Translations under genes and position numbers: made by a program
Part shown: positions 24,245 to 32,762 of the stretch, piece after piece
Position numbering within the stretch: position 1 is the stretch's first letter
How the letters are laid out: every line of letters starts with the position of its first letter
Notes under the pieces: model-generated
The model's input: only the letters and a program-made list of their open reading frames with translations
What the model was told of the DNA's origin: nothing
Database searches by the model: none
Source: Sulfurimonas sp.
Lineage (GTDB): Bacteria; Campylobacterota; Campylobacteria; Campylobacterales; Sulfurimonadaceae
Reading direction: 5' to 3'
Assembly (NCBI GenBank): GCA_013791885.1
Contig: VMSZ01000026.1
Coordinates: forward strand, 1 to 50,497
DNA length: 50,497 nt

Positions 24245-25045
24245 ATGTGTAAAGATTGTGGTTGCAGTATAACTGATAATGTAAAAAGAGATAGTCATAA
24301 CCATGGTGAAGGACATTCACATGAACACAATCATGGAGATTCTCATTCTCATCAAGAAGCGCATGCACACTTACATGACAACCCTCAGCTTAATGATCCA
24401 AAAACTATCTCTGTCATTACAAAAATATTGGATAAAAACGACCAGGAAGCGGGGCATAATCGTCAGCACTTCAATGAACATGGCGTTTTGTGTATTAATC
24501 TTATGAGCTCACCAGGCAGCGGTAAAACGGCTCTTTTGGAGCACTTGGCCGATATTGCGGATTTTAAATTCGGTGTGGTTGAGGGTGACTTGGAAACAAG
24601 CCGCGATGCCGATAGGCTTAAGGCTAAAGGAATTCAGGCACATCAGATTCAAACAGGTTCAGCCTGTCACTTGGATGCATTTATGGTACATAAAGCGCTG
24701 CATCACATGGATTTAGACACTTTAGATGTCTGTTTCATAGAAAATGTAGGCAATCTAGTCTGTCCTGCTTCGTATGATGTCGGAAGTCATTTAAACATTG
24801 TGCTTGTCAGTATTCCCGAAGGTGAAGACAAGATAGCAAAATATCCGGTAATGTTTCGTCAGGCAGATTTGATTTTGTTTACAAAAATGGACTTACTGCC
24901 ACACTTTGAATATGACATAGCAAAAGAGAAAGAGATGGCAAGAAAACTCAAACCAAATGTAGACATTCTTGAAGTAAGTACAAAAGATGAAGCAAGCCTT
25001 AAAAAAGTAGCACAGTGGATTAAGTTCAAAATGGAGATGAGATAA
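24245..25045 (+). CDS. hypB: Hydrogenase nickel incorporation GTPase HypB
   Basis: HypB is the GTPase that helps load nickel into the hydrogenase large subunit with HypA. The 266-residue chain starts MCKDCGC, equivalent to the high-affinity nickel site CxxCGC known from E. coli HypB. A histidine-rich stretch with 11 His between residues 18 and 44 follows, which would store nickel. The G domain has the P-loop SSPGSGKTALL, the metal-dimer site residues in GSACHLDAF and VGNLVCPA, and FTKMDLL as the NKxD equivalent. It overlaps hypC by one base. Confidence 0.96.
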   Translation: MCKDCGCSITDNVKRDSHNHGEGHSHEHNHGDSHSHQEAHAHLHDNPQLNDPKTISVITKILDKNDQEAGHNRQHFNEHGVLCINLMSSPGSGKTALLEHLADIADFKFGVVEGDLETSRDADRLKAKGIQAHQIQTGSACHLDAFMVHKALHHMDLDTLDVCFIENVGNLVCPASYDVGSHLNIVLVSIPEGEDKIAKYPVMFRQADLILFTKMDLLPHFEYDIAKEKEMARKLKPNVDILEVSTKDEASLKKVAQWIKFKMEMR

Positions 25046-25335
25046 TGTGCCTCTCAATACCAAGCAAAGTTGTCAAAATTGACAAAGAAAATAACATGGC
25101 AACCGTGGATACAATGGGTGTTAAACGCGACGCCAGTTTAGACTTAATGGCTGAAGATGACGTTAAAGTAGGAGATTATGTTCTTTTACACATTGGTTTT
25201 ATTATGAATAAAATTGACGAAGAAGACGCGATGCTGAGTCTGGAGACTTACAAAGAAATCATAGAAGCGATGGATGAAGAAGAACGACAGAGGACGATTT
25301 TAGAAGATGACAACTGCGTCAATAGAGGCGTATGA
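25045..25335 (+). CDS. hypC: Hydrogenase assembly chaperone HypC
   Basis: HypC carries the Fe(CN)2CO unit with HypD and delivers it to the large-subunit precursor. It begins MCLSIPSKV, with the essential Cys2 and the expected beta-barrel (VGDYVLLHIGFIMNKI). The 96-residue length is normal. It overlaps hypB at the start codon. Confidence 0.95.
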   Translation: MCLSIPSKVVKIDKENNMATVDTMGVKRDASLDLMAEDDVKVGDYVLLHIGFIMNKIDEEDAMLSLETYKEIIEAMDEEERQRTILEDDNCVNRGV

Positions 25336-25336
25336 A

Positions 25337-26458
25337 ATGCAACTAGAACTTAAAAATCTTTATAATGATTTTAGAGATGCAAAAACTATCAAAGCGTATG
25401 CAAAAATTATTCAAGAAGATGCAAAAAAGTTAAATAAAGAAATTCATATAATGGAAGTTTGCGGCGGGCATACCCATACCATTATGAAGTATGGTGTTTT
25501 ACAGCTTTTGCCCCAAAATATCAAGTTTGTGCATGGCCCGGGTTGTCCTGTTTGTATCATGCCAAAAGAGAGGATTGACCACGCTTATGTTTTGGCGATG
25601 CAGAGCGATGTCATCTTAGTCACACTCGGAGACATGATAAAAGTACCGGGAAGTAACGGAAGCCTGCAAGACGCAAGAAGCAAAGGGGCTGATGTGCGCT
25701 TTGTGTACTCTCCTATGGATTGTCTTAAAATTGCAAGTGAAAATCCGGACAAAAAAATCATCTTTTTTGCTATAGGCTTCGAAACCACAACACCAATGAC
25801 GGCTGCGCTCTTAAACGCAGTGATCAACAAAAATATACCAAACATCTTTTTTCACATCAACCATGTAACTGTCCCTGAAGCTATGGCTGCTCTTATAGCA
25901 GATGATGCTTCCAATATAGACGCATTTTTAGGGCCTGCTCATGTGAGTGTGATAAGCGGAAGTAAAATTTACGAAGAGTTTCCACGAGACTACAAAAAAA
26001 CCGTAGTTGTTTCGGGCTTTGAACCGGTGGACGTAATGCAGTCTATCAGCATGATAGTCAAACAATTTATAGAGAACAGATGTGAGCTTGAAGTTGAATA
26101 TAAACGTGCTGTGAGCTATGAGGGAAACAGTAAAGCTCAGGAACTTATCAATAAATACTTTGAAAAAGCGCAAAATTTCAGATGGAGAGGCTTGGGTGAT
26201 ATTCCTCGGAGCGGGCTCAGACTTCGAGATGAATATGACGCTCTAAACGCAGAGGTACTTTACAAAGATATATTACCGACACAAAAAATAGACGACCATA
26301 AACTTTGTATCTGCGGAGATATATTAAGAGGTAAGGCTACACCGCCACAGTGCACAATTTTTGGAACGGCATGTAAACCGACAACACCGATTGGGAGCTG
26401 TATGGTGAGCTCTGAGGGTGCTTGTGCAGCGTATTATAAATATGGGAACTTGATATGA
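25337..26458 (+). CDS. hypD: Hydrogenase formation protein HypD
   Basis: HypD is the [4Fe-4S] scaffold on which the Fe(CN)2CO group is built with HypC and HypE. At 373 residues, its signature stretches are visible: MEVCGGHTHTIMKYG, HGPGCPVCIMP, FFAIGFETTTPMTA and FGTACKPTTPIGSCMVSSEG with the C-terminal cysteines. The start at 25337, directly after the hypC stop, is preferred over one inside hypC because it has GAGG upstream and matches family N-termini. It overlaps the CHAD gene by 4 bases (ATGA). Confidence 0.95.
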   Translation: MQLELKNLYNDFRDAKTIKAYAKIIQEDAKKLNKEIHIMEVCGGHTHTIMKYGVLQLLPQNIKFVHGPGCPVCIMPKERIDHAYVLAMQSDVILVTLGDMIKVPGSNGSLQDARSKGADVRFVYSPMDCLKIASENPDKKIIFFAIGFETTTPMTAALLNAVINKNIPNIFFHINHVTVPEAMAALIADDASNIDAFLGPAHVSVISGSKIYEEFPRDYKKTVVVSGFEPVDVMQSISMIVKQFIENRCELEVEYKRAVSYEGNSKAQELINKYFEKAQNFRWRGLGDIPRSGLRLRDEYDALNAEVLYKDILPTQKIDDHKLCICGDILRGKATPPQCTIFGTACKPTTPIGSCMVSSEGACAAYYKYGNLI

Positions 26459-27153
26459 ATAAAGAACATGGCCTCAAAAAACTCAAAGAGTTTAGAAAAT
26501 ATGTTAAAGATTTTGTGAAACATAATAGAAGCACTGTTAAAGAGATACATGATTTAAGAACGGCATGCAGAGAATTAATCTCTTTGCTCAGTTCAAAAGA
26601 AGAGTTGTATAAAAAAATAAAAAAAGTGATTAAAGCAAGCAATAGTGTAAGAGATATAGATGTGTTTTTTGAAGCGTACCTTGCATCATTACCAAAAAAA
26701 TATCTCAAAAAACTTGATATGAAAAGCATCAATAAACGTACACATAAGAGCAGAAAAAAAGAGCTAAACAAACTGCACAAGTATTTAAAGTCTTTAGATA
26801 TACAAAATACTATTCTCCTAGAAGCAAAGCAAGACAAGTCTATTGTAAAGCCTAAAGAAGAGCCAAAATTAAATCAAGAAGAACTGCATAAGTATAGAAT
26901 TTACATAAAAAAATTGCTCTATAGAGAGAAAAACAGTGTTCCTTTGAATAAAAACAGAGTAAATGCCTTGAGTAAAATTAAAGATTGTTTAGGGAGTATT
27001 AACGACAACTATAACGGATACGAAAGATTAAATAATTTTGAAGTAAAGCCAAAATTACTCAATCGTATAGCAAATTTTACAGAGGCAAAAAATTTGAAAT
27101 TATTTAAAAAATTTCAGATTTTAAATAAAAAATATGTTGAGGGCGGCTTATGA
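26455..27153 (+). CDS. CHAD-domain protein
   Basis: This 232-residue, very lysine-rich, all-helical protein has the CHAD signature: VKEIHDLRTACREL near residue 40, SVRDIDVFFEAYL near 65, and a second helical half with LHKYRIYIKKLLYR. CHAD domains bind inorganic polyphosphate and are often paired with SixA or polyphosphate enzymes. It is shorter than typical (about 280-300). It overlaps hypD and sixA by 4 bases each (ATGA), so it is translated as part of the hyp operon. No hydrogenase role is established; polyphosphate or metal handling is a guess. Confidence 0.8.
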   Translation: MNKEHGLKKLKEFRKYVKDFVKHNRSTVKEIHDLRTACRELISLLSSKEELYKKIKKVIKASNSVRDIDVFFEAYLASLPKKYLKKLDMKSINKRTHKSRKKELNKLHKYLKSLDIQNTILLEAKQDKSIVKPKEEPKLNQEELHKYRIYIKKLLYREKNSVPLNKNRVNALSKIKDCLGSINDNYNGYERLNNFEVKPKLLNRIANFTEAKNLKLFKKFQILNKKYVEGGL

Positions 27154-27656
27154 AAAAACTCTATTTGGTCAGACATGCAAAATCAAGCTGGGAAGATTCT
27201 AGGCTCAGTGATTTTGAGAGACCTTTAAATAAGAGGGGCAAGTTAAACGCTCCATTTATGGGCACTTTGCTTTTTGAAAAAAAAGTAAAGCCTGAACTAA
27301 TTATCTCGAGTCCTGCGTTTAGAGCCAAAACAACAGCTGAACTTATTGCAAAAGAGTTGGGTTACACCAAGGAGATTCTATTTTTACAAGATATTTATGA
27401 AGGCAGTGTGAGCAGTTTAGAGAAAATTTTGTTGAGCCTCAACGATGAAAACAATTCAGTACTTTTATTTGGTCATAATCCAAGTCTCAATATGTTTGCA
27501 CAACAATATGTTGACTTTGAAGAGAATATACCGACATGCGGGGTCCTTGAGATAGAGTTTAATTGTAAGAGCTGGAGTAAGATAGATAGAATAAACGCAA
27601 GGCTTGTATCGTTTGAATATCCAAAAAAATACAGTTCAGCGGAAGTAAAAAAATGA
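27150..27656 (+). CDS. sixA: SixA-type phosphohistidine phosphatase
   Basis: The 168-residue histidine phosphatase has the catalytic RHAKSSW motif near the N-terminus (YLVRHAKSSW), SSPAFRAKTTAE, and the second catalytic His in LFGHNPSLN. SixA removes phosphate from histidine in phosphorelay or PTS-type proteins. It is coupled by 4-base overlaps to CHAD upstream and hypE downstream. The CHAD-SixA pairing is known from other bacteria; its insertion between hypD and hypE is unusual. The target here is unknown. Confidence 0.88.
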   Translation: MKKLYLVRHAKSSWEDSRLSDFERPLNKRGKLNAPFMGTLLFEKKVKPELIISSPAFRAKTTAELIAKELGYTKEILFLQDIYEGSVSSLEKILLSLNDENNSVLLFGHNPSLNMFAQQYVDFEENIPTCGVLEIEFNCKSWSKIDRINARLVSFEYPKKYSSAEVKK

Positions 27657-28651
27657 ATAAAACAATAACTCTAGCAAACGGAAACGGTGGGGAAGAGAAT
27701 AATGAACTTATTTCTCAGGTCTTTTATAAAGCTTTTAAAAATGAGATTTTAGAAAAAAGCGAAGATGCGGCAATAATTCATAATGGAGAACTTGCGTTTT
27801 CTACGGACAGTTTTACGGTTTCACCCTTGTTCTTTGCCGGTGCAGATATAGGAAAATTGGCGGTTTGCGGAACTTGTAACGATCTGGCTATGATGGGGGC
27901 AAAACCAAAATATCTTACGTGCAGTGTTATTATAGAAGAGGGTTTTGAAGTTGTAGAACTTGAAAGAATTGTTGCAAGTATGAAAATAGAGCTTGAAGTA
28001 AACGCAGCGATTGTTGTCAGCGGCGACACAAAAGTTGTACCCAAAGGAAGTGTAGACAAAATCTTCATCAATACTACAGGCATTGGTGAAGTCCTCAAAA
28101 AAGGCATTAGCTCCAATAATATTACTGAAGAGGATGTTATTCTTGTCAATCGTGATATTGGCGCTCATGGAGCAACGATATTTGCAGCACGCGAGGGAAT
28201 GGAGATGAGCAGTGCTTTGAAGAGTGACTGTAATTCACTTTTCCCTCAGGTAAAAGCGCTTCTGGATGCCGGTATAAATATTACAGCAATGCGCGATGCT
28301 ACAAGAGGCGGGGTAAGTGCTGTTTTGAATGAATGGGCCAAACAATCAAATATTTGCATAGAGGTAGAGGAAGAGAAAATTCCTGTGAGTGATGAGGTCA
28401 AAGGAATTTGCGAAATGCTCGGTTTTGAAGCGACGGCTCTTGCAAATGAGGGAACTTTTGTGCTCGCTGTAAAAAGAGAAGACGCACAAAGAGCCGTTGA
28501 AATTCTGCAAAACTTTGAATTTTGCTCAAGTGCAACTGTCATAGGTCAGGTAACGCAAACACATCTTAAAAAAGTTGTCTTAAAAAGTGCTTGGGGAACT
28601 TCAAGATTTTTAGAAACGCCGACAGGCGAACTACTGCCTAGAATATGCTGA
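27653..28651 (+). CDS. hypE: Hydrogenase maturation protein HypE
   Basis: HypE dehydrates the carbamoyl group placed on its C-terminal cysteine by HypF to make the thiocyanate that supplies CN ligands. The 332-residue PurM-like ATPase ends in LLPRIC, with the required terminal Cys. Nucleotide-binding features include the N-terminal LANGNGGEENNEL, FSTDSFTVSPLFF and VSGDTKVVPKG. It starts within the sixA stop (ATGA overlap) and is followed by hypA after 9 bp. Confidence 0.96.
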   Translation: MNKTITLANGNGGEENNELISQVFYKAFKNEILEKSEDAAIIHNGELAFSTDSFTVSPLFFAGADIGKLAVCGTCNDLAMMGAKPKYLTCSVIIEEGFEVVELERIVASMKIELEVNAAIVVSGDTKVVPKGSVDKIFINTTGIGEVLKKGISSNNITEEDVILVNRDIGAHGATIFAAREGMEMSSALKSDCNSLFPQVKALLDAGINITAMRDATRGGVSAVLNEWAKQSNICIEVEEEKIPVSDEVKGICEMLGFEATALANEGTFVLAVKREDAQRAVEILQNFEFCSSATVIGQVTQTHLKKVVLKSAWGTSRFLETPTGELLPRIC

Positions 28652-28660
28652 GGTGATGTG

Positions 28661-29002
28661 ATGCATGAATATAGTATAGTCCAGTCTCTTTTAGACTCCT
28701 GCGAAGAAAATGCGACCGCAAACGCAGCAACAAAAGTAACAAAGGTTGTTGTCAAAATTGGTGTAATGAGTGGTGTCGAACCGGAGCTTTTAAAGACTGC
28801 ATTTGACACTTTTAAAGAGAATACAATCTGTGATGGCTGTGAATTTGTTCTGAATATTCAACCCATTGTAATTAGGTGTAACGAGTGTTTGCAAACGTCA
28901 ACTCTGAACAAGCTAGAGTATATGTGTCCTGAGTGCGAAAGTTTAAATCTTGATGTAATTGATGGTGAAGATATGTACCTGATGCAGCTAGAGCTAGAAT
29001 AA
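28661..29002 (+). CDS. hypA: Hydrogenase nickel incorporation protein HypA
   Basis: HypA hands nickel to the large subunit. The protein must begin MHE, because His2 binds nickel, so the ATG at 28661 is chosen over the in-frame GTG just before it; GAGGTG provides the ribosome binding site. The structural zinc site is seen as CNEC and CPEC in the C-terminal half. The 113-residue length is normal. It is the last gene of the nickel/hyp operon; no clear terminator is visible after it. Confidence 0.95.
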   Translation: MHEYSIVQSLLDSCEENATANAATKVTKVVVKIGVMSGVEPELLKTAFDTFKENTICDGCEFVLNIQPIVIRCNECLQTSTLNKLEYMCPECESLNLDVIDGEDMYLMQLELE

Positions 29003-29081
29003 AAGTTTCAATCATAGGCATAATTTTGATATTTCCAGAGTTTATCTATAAGAATTAAACAAAACTTAAAGCTTTGATGGA

Positions 29082-29087
29082 TATAAT
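29082..29087 (+). promoter_or_regulatory. -10 box of rplU-rpmA
   Basis: A perfect TATAAT lies about 89 bases upstream of rplU. The remaining leader holds no gene. It separates the hyp operon from the ribosomal protein genes. Confidence 0.45.
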
Positions 29088-29175
29088 TGCGAACTTTTTA
29101 TAGAGATATACCTATGAACTAGGCTTTTTAGTCTGCTCAAGGATTTTTATAGTATTAAAGATTAAGGACTTGTAT

Positions 29176-29484
29176 ATGTACGCAATTATTAAAAACGGTG
29201 GTAAGCAATATAAAGTTCAAGAGGGTGACATTTTAAATTTTGACAAAATGTCTCTTGAACCAAAAGCAACTATCGAAATTACAGAAGTTTTAGCTGTGAA
29301 CGCTGGTGAGCTTAAAATGGGAACTCCATTCGTAAGTGGTGCTGTTGTTACTGCTGAAGTTATCAACGAAGGTCGTGACAAAAAAGTTATCACTTTCAAA
29401 AAACGTCGTCGTAAAGACAGTAAAGTAAAACGTGGTTTCAGAAGAGACTACACTCGTGTTCGCATCGTTAAGATAGCTGCGTAA
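29176..29484 (+). CDS. rplU: 50S ribosomal protein L21
   Basis: L21 binds 23S rRNA in the large subunit. The 102-residue sequence starts [18 protein letters not shown] and has the basic C-terminus [20 protein letters not shown]. The ATG at 29176 fits the family, whereas an in-frame TTG two codons upstream does not. It is followed 20 bp later by rpmA, the usual pair. Confidence 0.97.
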   Translation: MYAIIKNGGKQYKVQEGDILNFDKMSLEPKATIEITEVLAVNAGELKMGTPFVSGAVVTAEVINEGRDKKVITFKKRRRKDSKVKRGFRRDYTRVRIVKIAA

Positions 29485-29504
29485 CTAAAAGTAAGGAGTA
29501 AAAT

Positions 29505-29762
29505 ATGGCACATAAGAAAGGTCAAGGTAGTACACAGAATAATCGTGACTCGGCTGGTAGAAGACTTGGTGTAAAGAAATACGGTGGAGAAGCTGTAGTA
29601 GCTGGTAACATCATTATTCGTCAACGTGGAACAAAAGTTCACCCAGGTAAAAACATGGGTATGGGTAAAGATCATACTCTTTACGCATTAGTAGACGGCG
29701 TTGTTAAATTCGAAAGAAAAGACAAAAAACGTCAACAAGTTTCTATTATACCTGCTGCATAA
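29505..29762 (+). CDS. rpmA: 50S ribosomal protein L27
   Basis: L27 reaches the peptidyl transferase centre. The protein is 85 residues and begins [20 protein letters not shown] directly, without the N-terminal cleaved extension found in Firmicutes. GGAGTAAAAT upstream supports the start. A strong terminator follows. Confidence 0.97.
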   Translation: MAHKKGQGSTQNNRDSAGRRLGVKKYGGEAVVAGNIIIRQRGTKVHPGKNMGMGKDHTLYALVDGVVKFERKDKKRQQVSIIPAA

Positions 29763-29771
29763 TTCTACAAT

Positions 29772-29791
29772 ATTTGGGCTTTTGCCCAAAT
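29772..29791 (+). terminator. Intrinsic terminator after rpmA
   Basis: ATTTGGGC-TTTT-GCCCAAAT is a perfect 8-bp stem with a 4-base loop, 9 bp after the rpmA stop codon. A short U-rich stretch follows. Confidence 0.8.
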
Positions 29792-29922
29792 GTTTCATCT
29801 TCAAATCAATCGGGTTTTAACACCTAAATCAATTTAAAATATTTAATAATTTACTCTTTATAACGTTCAAGTGAATTTTTAAGTATTCAAGCAATAGTCA
29901 AGAATAGTTTATCTCGATTTTC

Positions 29923-29942
29923 AAGATTTACTTGGAAATCTT
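29923..29942 (+). other. Small hairpin upstream of obg
   Basis: AAGATTT-ACTTGG-AAATCTT forms a perfect 7-bp stem 43 bp before the obg start. It lies in a 220-bp gap that otherwise shows only the terminator after rpmA and a possible -10 box (TATAAG near 29954). The role is unknown. Confidence 0.25.
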
Positions 29943-29985
29943 ACATATTAGCGTATAAGCTAAAGAAAAATCAAAAGGAGAGCAC

Positions 29986-31086
29986 TTGTTTACAGATAGT
30001 GTCGAATTAACAGTAAGTTCAGGAAAAGGTGGACAAGGGTGTGTTGCGTTTCGCCGTGAAAAATTCGTTGTAAACGGTGGCCCTAACGGCGGCGACGGCG
30101 GAAAAGGCGGAGATATCTGGTTTAAATGCGATAATAATACGCATACCCTTTCTCACTTTCAGAAAAAAATGCATATTAAAGCAGACAACGGTGTTCAGGG
30201 TGAAGGCTCAAACATGGCTGGAAAATCTGGCGCTAAGAAAGTAATTATTGTGCCTCCTGGTACGCAGATTATAGATGCTGACACAGAAGAAGTAATCTTT
30301 GATATGCTCATCGACGGTCAGGAAGAGAAATTTATCGAGGGTGGAAAAGGCGGACTTGGAAATGTTCATTTTAAATCTTCTACCAACCAAAGACCAACCT
30401 ATGCGCAGCCTGGAGAAAAAGGACAAACAAGAAAAATCAAACTTGATTTGAAACTTATAGCAGATGTTGGACTTGTAGGTTTTCCAAATGTTGGAAAATC
30501 TACACTCATTTCTACTGTTTCAAATGCACGTCCTGAGATTGCAAACTACGAATTTACAACGCTTACACCAAAACTAGGACAGGTAAATATTGGAGATTTT
30601 GAATCTTTCATTATGGCGGATATTCCTGGAATTATTGGCGGCGCTCATGAAGGAAAAGGTTTGGGAATTGAGTTCTTAAGACATATAGAGCGTACAAAAA
30701 TTCTTCTTTATATGGTGGATTTAGGTTCTTACAGAAACTTGCAGGAGCAGATTGAAACACTCAAGCATGAGATTGCATCTTTTTCTGAAAAACTTGGAGA
30801 GAGTAAATATGCTATTGCACTCACAAGAGCAGACGTTGTTCCTGTAGAAGAGATGGATACACTTGTAAATGACTTTTTGAAATTATTAGGACTGGAAGCT
30901 ACAAAAAGTTCTAAACTTGATTTTGATGAAACAATGCCATATTTTATTCAAGATAATGCAGATGCAACTTTAGGTTTTGATAAAACTCTTCCTTACTTTG
31001 TAGCACCAATATCTTCAGCGGCAAATAAAAACATTGAAGCGCTTAAACACGCTTTATTTAATTTAGTCCAAGTAGACAGACAGTAG
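29986..31086 (+). CDS. obg: GTPase Obg/CgtA
   Basis: Obg is an essential GTPase linked to large ribosomal subunit assembly and stress control. The 366-residue chain has the glycine-rich Obg fold (residues 1-158, GGPNGGDGGKGGD) and a G domain with GFPNVGKSTLIS and DIPGIIGGAHEGKG. The NKxD position is TRAD. The G domain contains an apparent internal duplication, FDETMPYFIQDN and FDKTLPYFVAPI. The start is TTG, supported by AAAGGAG and the family N-terminus MFTDSVELTV. It is followed 2 bp later by proB. Confidence 0.95.
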   Translation: MFTDSVELTVSSGKGGQGCVAFRREKFVVNGGPNGGDGGKGGDIWFKCDNNTHTLSHFQKKMHIKADNGVQGEGSNMAGKSGAKKVIIVPPGTQIIDADTEEVIFDMLIDGQEEKFIEGGKGGLGNVHFKSSTNQRPTYAQPGEKGQTRKIKLDLKLIADVGLVGFPNVGKSTLISTVSNARPEIANYEFTTLTPKLGQVNIGDFESFIMADIPGIIGGAHEGKGLGIEFLRHIERTKILLYMVDLGSYRNLQEQIETLKHEIASFSEKLGESKYAIALTRADVVPVEEMDTLVNDFLKLLGLEATKSSKLDFDETMPYFIQDNADATLGFDKTLPYFVAPISSAANKNIEALKHALFNLVQVDRQ

Positions 31087-31088
31087 TC

Positions 31089-31850
31089 ATGCGTAGAGTT
31101 GTAGTTAAAGTTGGCTCTGCTGTTTTAACGCAAGACGGAGCTATTGCTCGTGAACGTATGCAGGCTTTGGTTGATTTTCTAGCAGAACTCAAAAAAGAAA
31201 ATGAAGTAATTTTAGTTTCTTCTGGCGCAGTCGCAGCTGGTTTTACAGAACTCAAACTTGATCGCTCGGTCTTAAAAAACAAACAGGCTTTAGCAGCAAT
31301 CGGTCAGCCTGTGCTCATGAAAATGTATGCTAAGAAGTTTTTAGATTATAATATTACCACTGCACAGGTTTTGGTAAGTGCTGCAAATTTTCACAAAACT
31401 GATGACATAATGCGTATTAAAAATACAGTAGACACACTTTTAGAAAATGGTGTTATTCCTATTGTTAATGAAAATGATGCGACAGCGACTGAAGAGTTGG
31501 TTGTTGGAGATAATGACCAACTCTCAGCATATATGACGAAGCATACAAATTCAGATATTTTGGTGATTCTCTCTGATATAGACGCTTACTATGACTCAGA
31601 TCCAAGAGTAAACGCAGCTGCTAAAGTACTTAAAGTTGTGAATACAATTAGTATGGAAGAGCTTTCAAAAGAGGTGAGTCCAAACAATATTTTTGCGACA
31701 GGCGGCATCGTTACCAAGCTTAAAGCGGCAAACTATCTTCTAAACGCAGATACAAGTATGTTTTTGGCAAGCGGTTTTGATTTGGGTGATGTGAAAAGCT
31801 TTTTATTAGAAAAAAAACATACGGGTGGAACGCTCTTTAGCAAAGGTTGA
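31089..31850 (+). CDS. proB: Glutamate 5-kinase
   Basis: ProB phosphorylates glutamate in the first step of proline synthesis. The 253-residue amino-acid-kinase domain has VVKVGSAVLT, LVSSGAVAAG and the late DNDQLSAYM and ATGGIVTKLKAA segments. The C-terminal PUA domain of E. coli ProB is absent, which is normal for this phylum. It lies in the obg-proB-fmt-birA-parA-parB run with very short spacers. Confidence 0.95.
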   Translation: MRRVVVKVGSAVLTQDGAIARERMQALVDFLAELKKENEVILVSSGAVAAGFTELKLDRSVLKNKQALAAIGQPVLMKMYAKKFLDYNITTAQVLVSAANFHKTDDIMRIKNTVDTLLENGVIPIVNENDATATEELVVGDNDQLSAYMTKHTNSDILVILSDIDAYYDSDPRVNAAAKVLKVVNTISMEELSKEVSPNNIFATGGIVTKLKAANYLLNADTSMFLASGFDLGDVKSFLLEKKHTGGTLFSKG

Positions 31851-31853
31851 GTT

Positions 31854-32762
31854 ATGAAAGTTATCTTTATGGGGACGCCGGAATATGCAAAGGTAATTTT
31901 ATCGCGTTTGATAGATGCTCAAGATATTGATGTAGTGGCAGTCTACACACAGCCAGACAAACCGGTAGGACGAAAAAAAATTATGACCGCTCCTGAAGTG
32001 AAAATTTTGGCTGGGCAAAACGCAATAGACGTTTATCAGCCGACTCGTTTACGAGATGAAGAGACGGTTACAGAACTTTTAAAAATTGAGTGTGATTTTA
32101 TCGTTGTTGCAGCATACGGGCAGATTTTACCAAAGAAAATTTTAGACCATGCTCCATGTATCAATCTGCATGCTTCCATATTGCCAAGTTACAGAGGTGC
32201 AAGCCCGATTCAGCAAACGCTGCTGCATGGCGAAAGCACAACCGGTGTGACGGCGATGCTTATGGATGTTGGCTTAGATACAGGTGATATACTTAAAATA
32301 TCTACAATTGATGTCGGGCCGGATGAAATGGTCGAGACACTTTTTGAACGATTGACAGAGTGTGCGGCTGATTTGACTCTGGAAGTGCTCAGAAATTTCA
32401 GCTCATACACGCCGATCAAACAAGATGAAACGCAAGCAACACACTGTGCAAAAATCACAAAACAAGACGGAGAGGTTGCGTTTGATGATGCGCTGGAACT
32501 TTACAATAAATACCGTGCATATACTCCGTGGCCGGGCATTTATCTCTCAAGTGGTTTAAAGCTAAAAAAAATAAGTTTAGAAGAGACACAGAGTGCAAAT
32601 GAGATGGGCAAAATTTTAAAAATAAATTCGGACAGTATTATCGTCGGGTGTAAAAAAGGAAGCTTAAAAATCTATGCTGTTCAGCCTGAATCTAAAAAAG
32701 AGATGGATGTACTCTCTTATATAAATGGAAAAAGATTACAAAATGAAGATACTTTATCTTGA
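31854..32762 (+). CDS. fmt: Methionyl-tRNA formyltransferase
   Basis: Fmt formylates the initiator Met-tRNA using 10-formyl-tetrahydrofolate. The 302-residue enzyme starts MKVIFMGTPEYAKVIL and has the folate/catalytic stretch INLHASILPSYRGASPIQ and the catalytic Asp in DVGLDTGDIL. The C-terminal tRNA-binding barrel spans about residues 205-300. Its end overlaps the birA start by 20 bp. Confidence 0.96.
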   Translation: MKVIFMGTPEYAKVILSRLIDAQDIDVVAVYTQPDKPVGRKKIMTAPEVKILAGQNAIDVYQPTRLRDEETVTELLKIECDFIVVAAYGQILPKKILDHAPCINLHASILPSYRGASPIQQTLLHGESTTGVTAMLMDVGLDTGDILKISTIDVGPDEMVETLFERLTECAADLTLEVLRNFSSYTPIKQDETQATHCAKITKQDGEVAFDDALELYNKYRAYTPWPGIYLSSGLKLKKISLEETQSANEMGKILKINSDSIIVGCKKGSLKIYAVQPESKKEMDVLSYINGKRLQNEDTLS

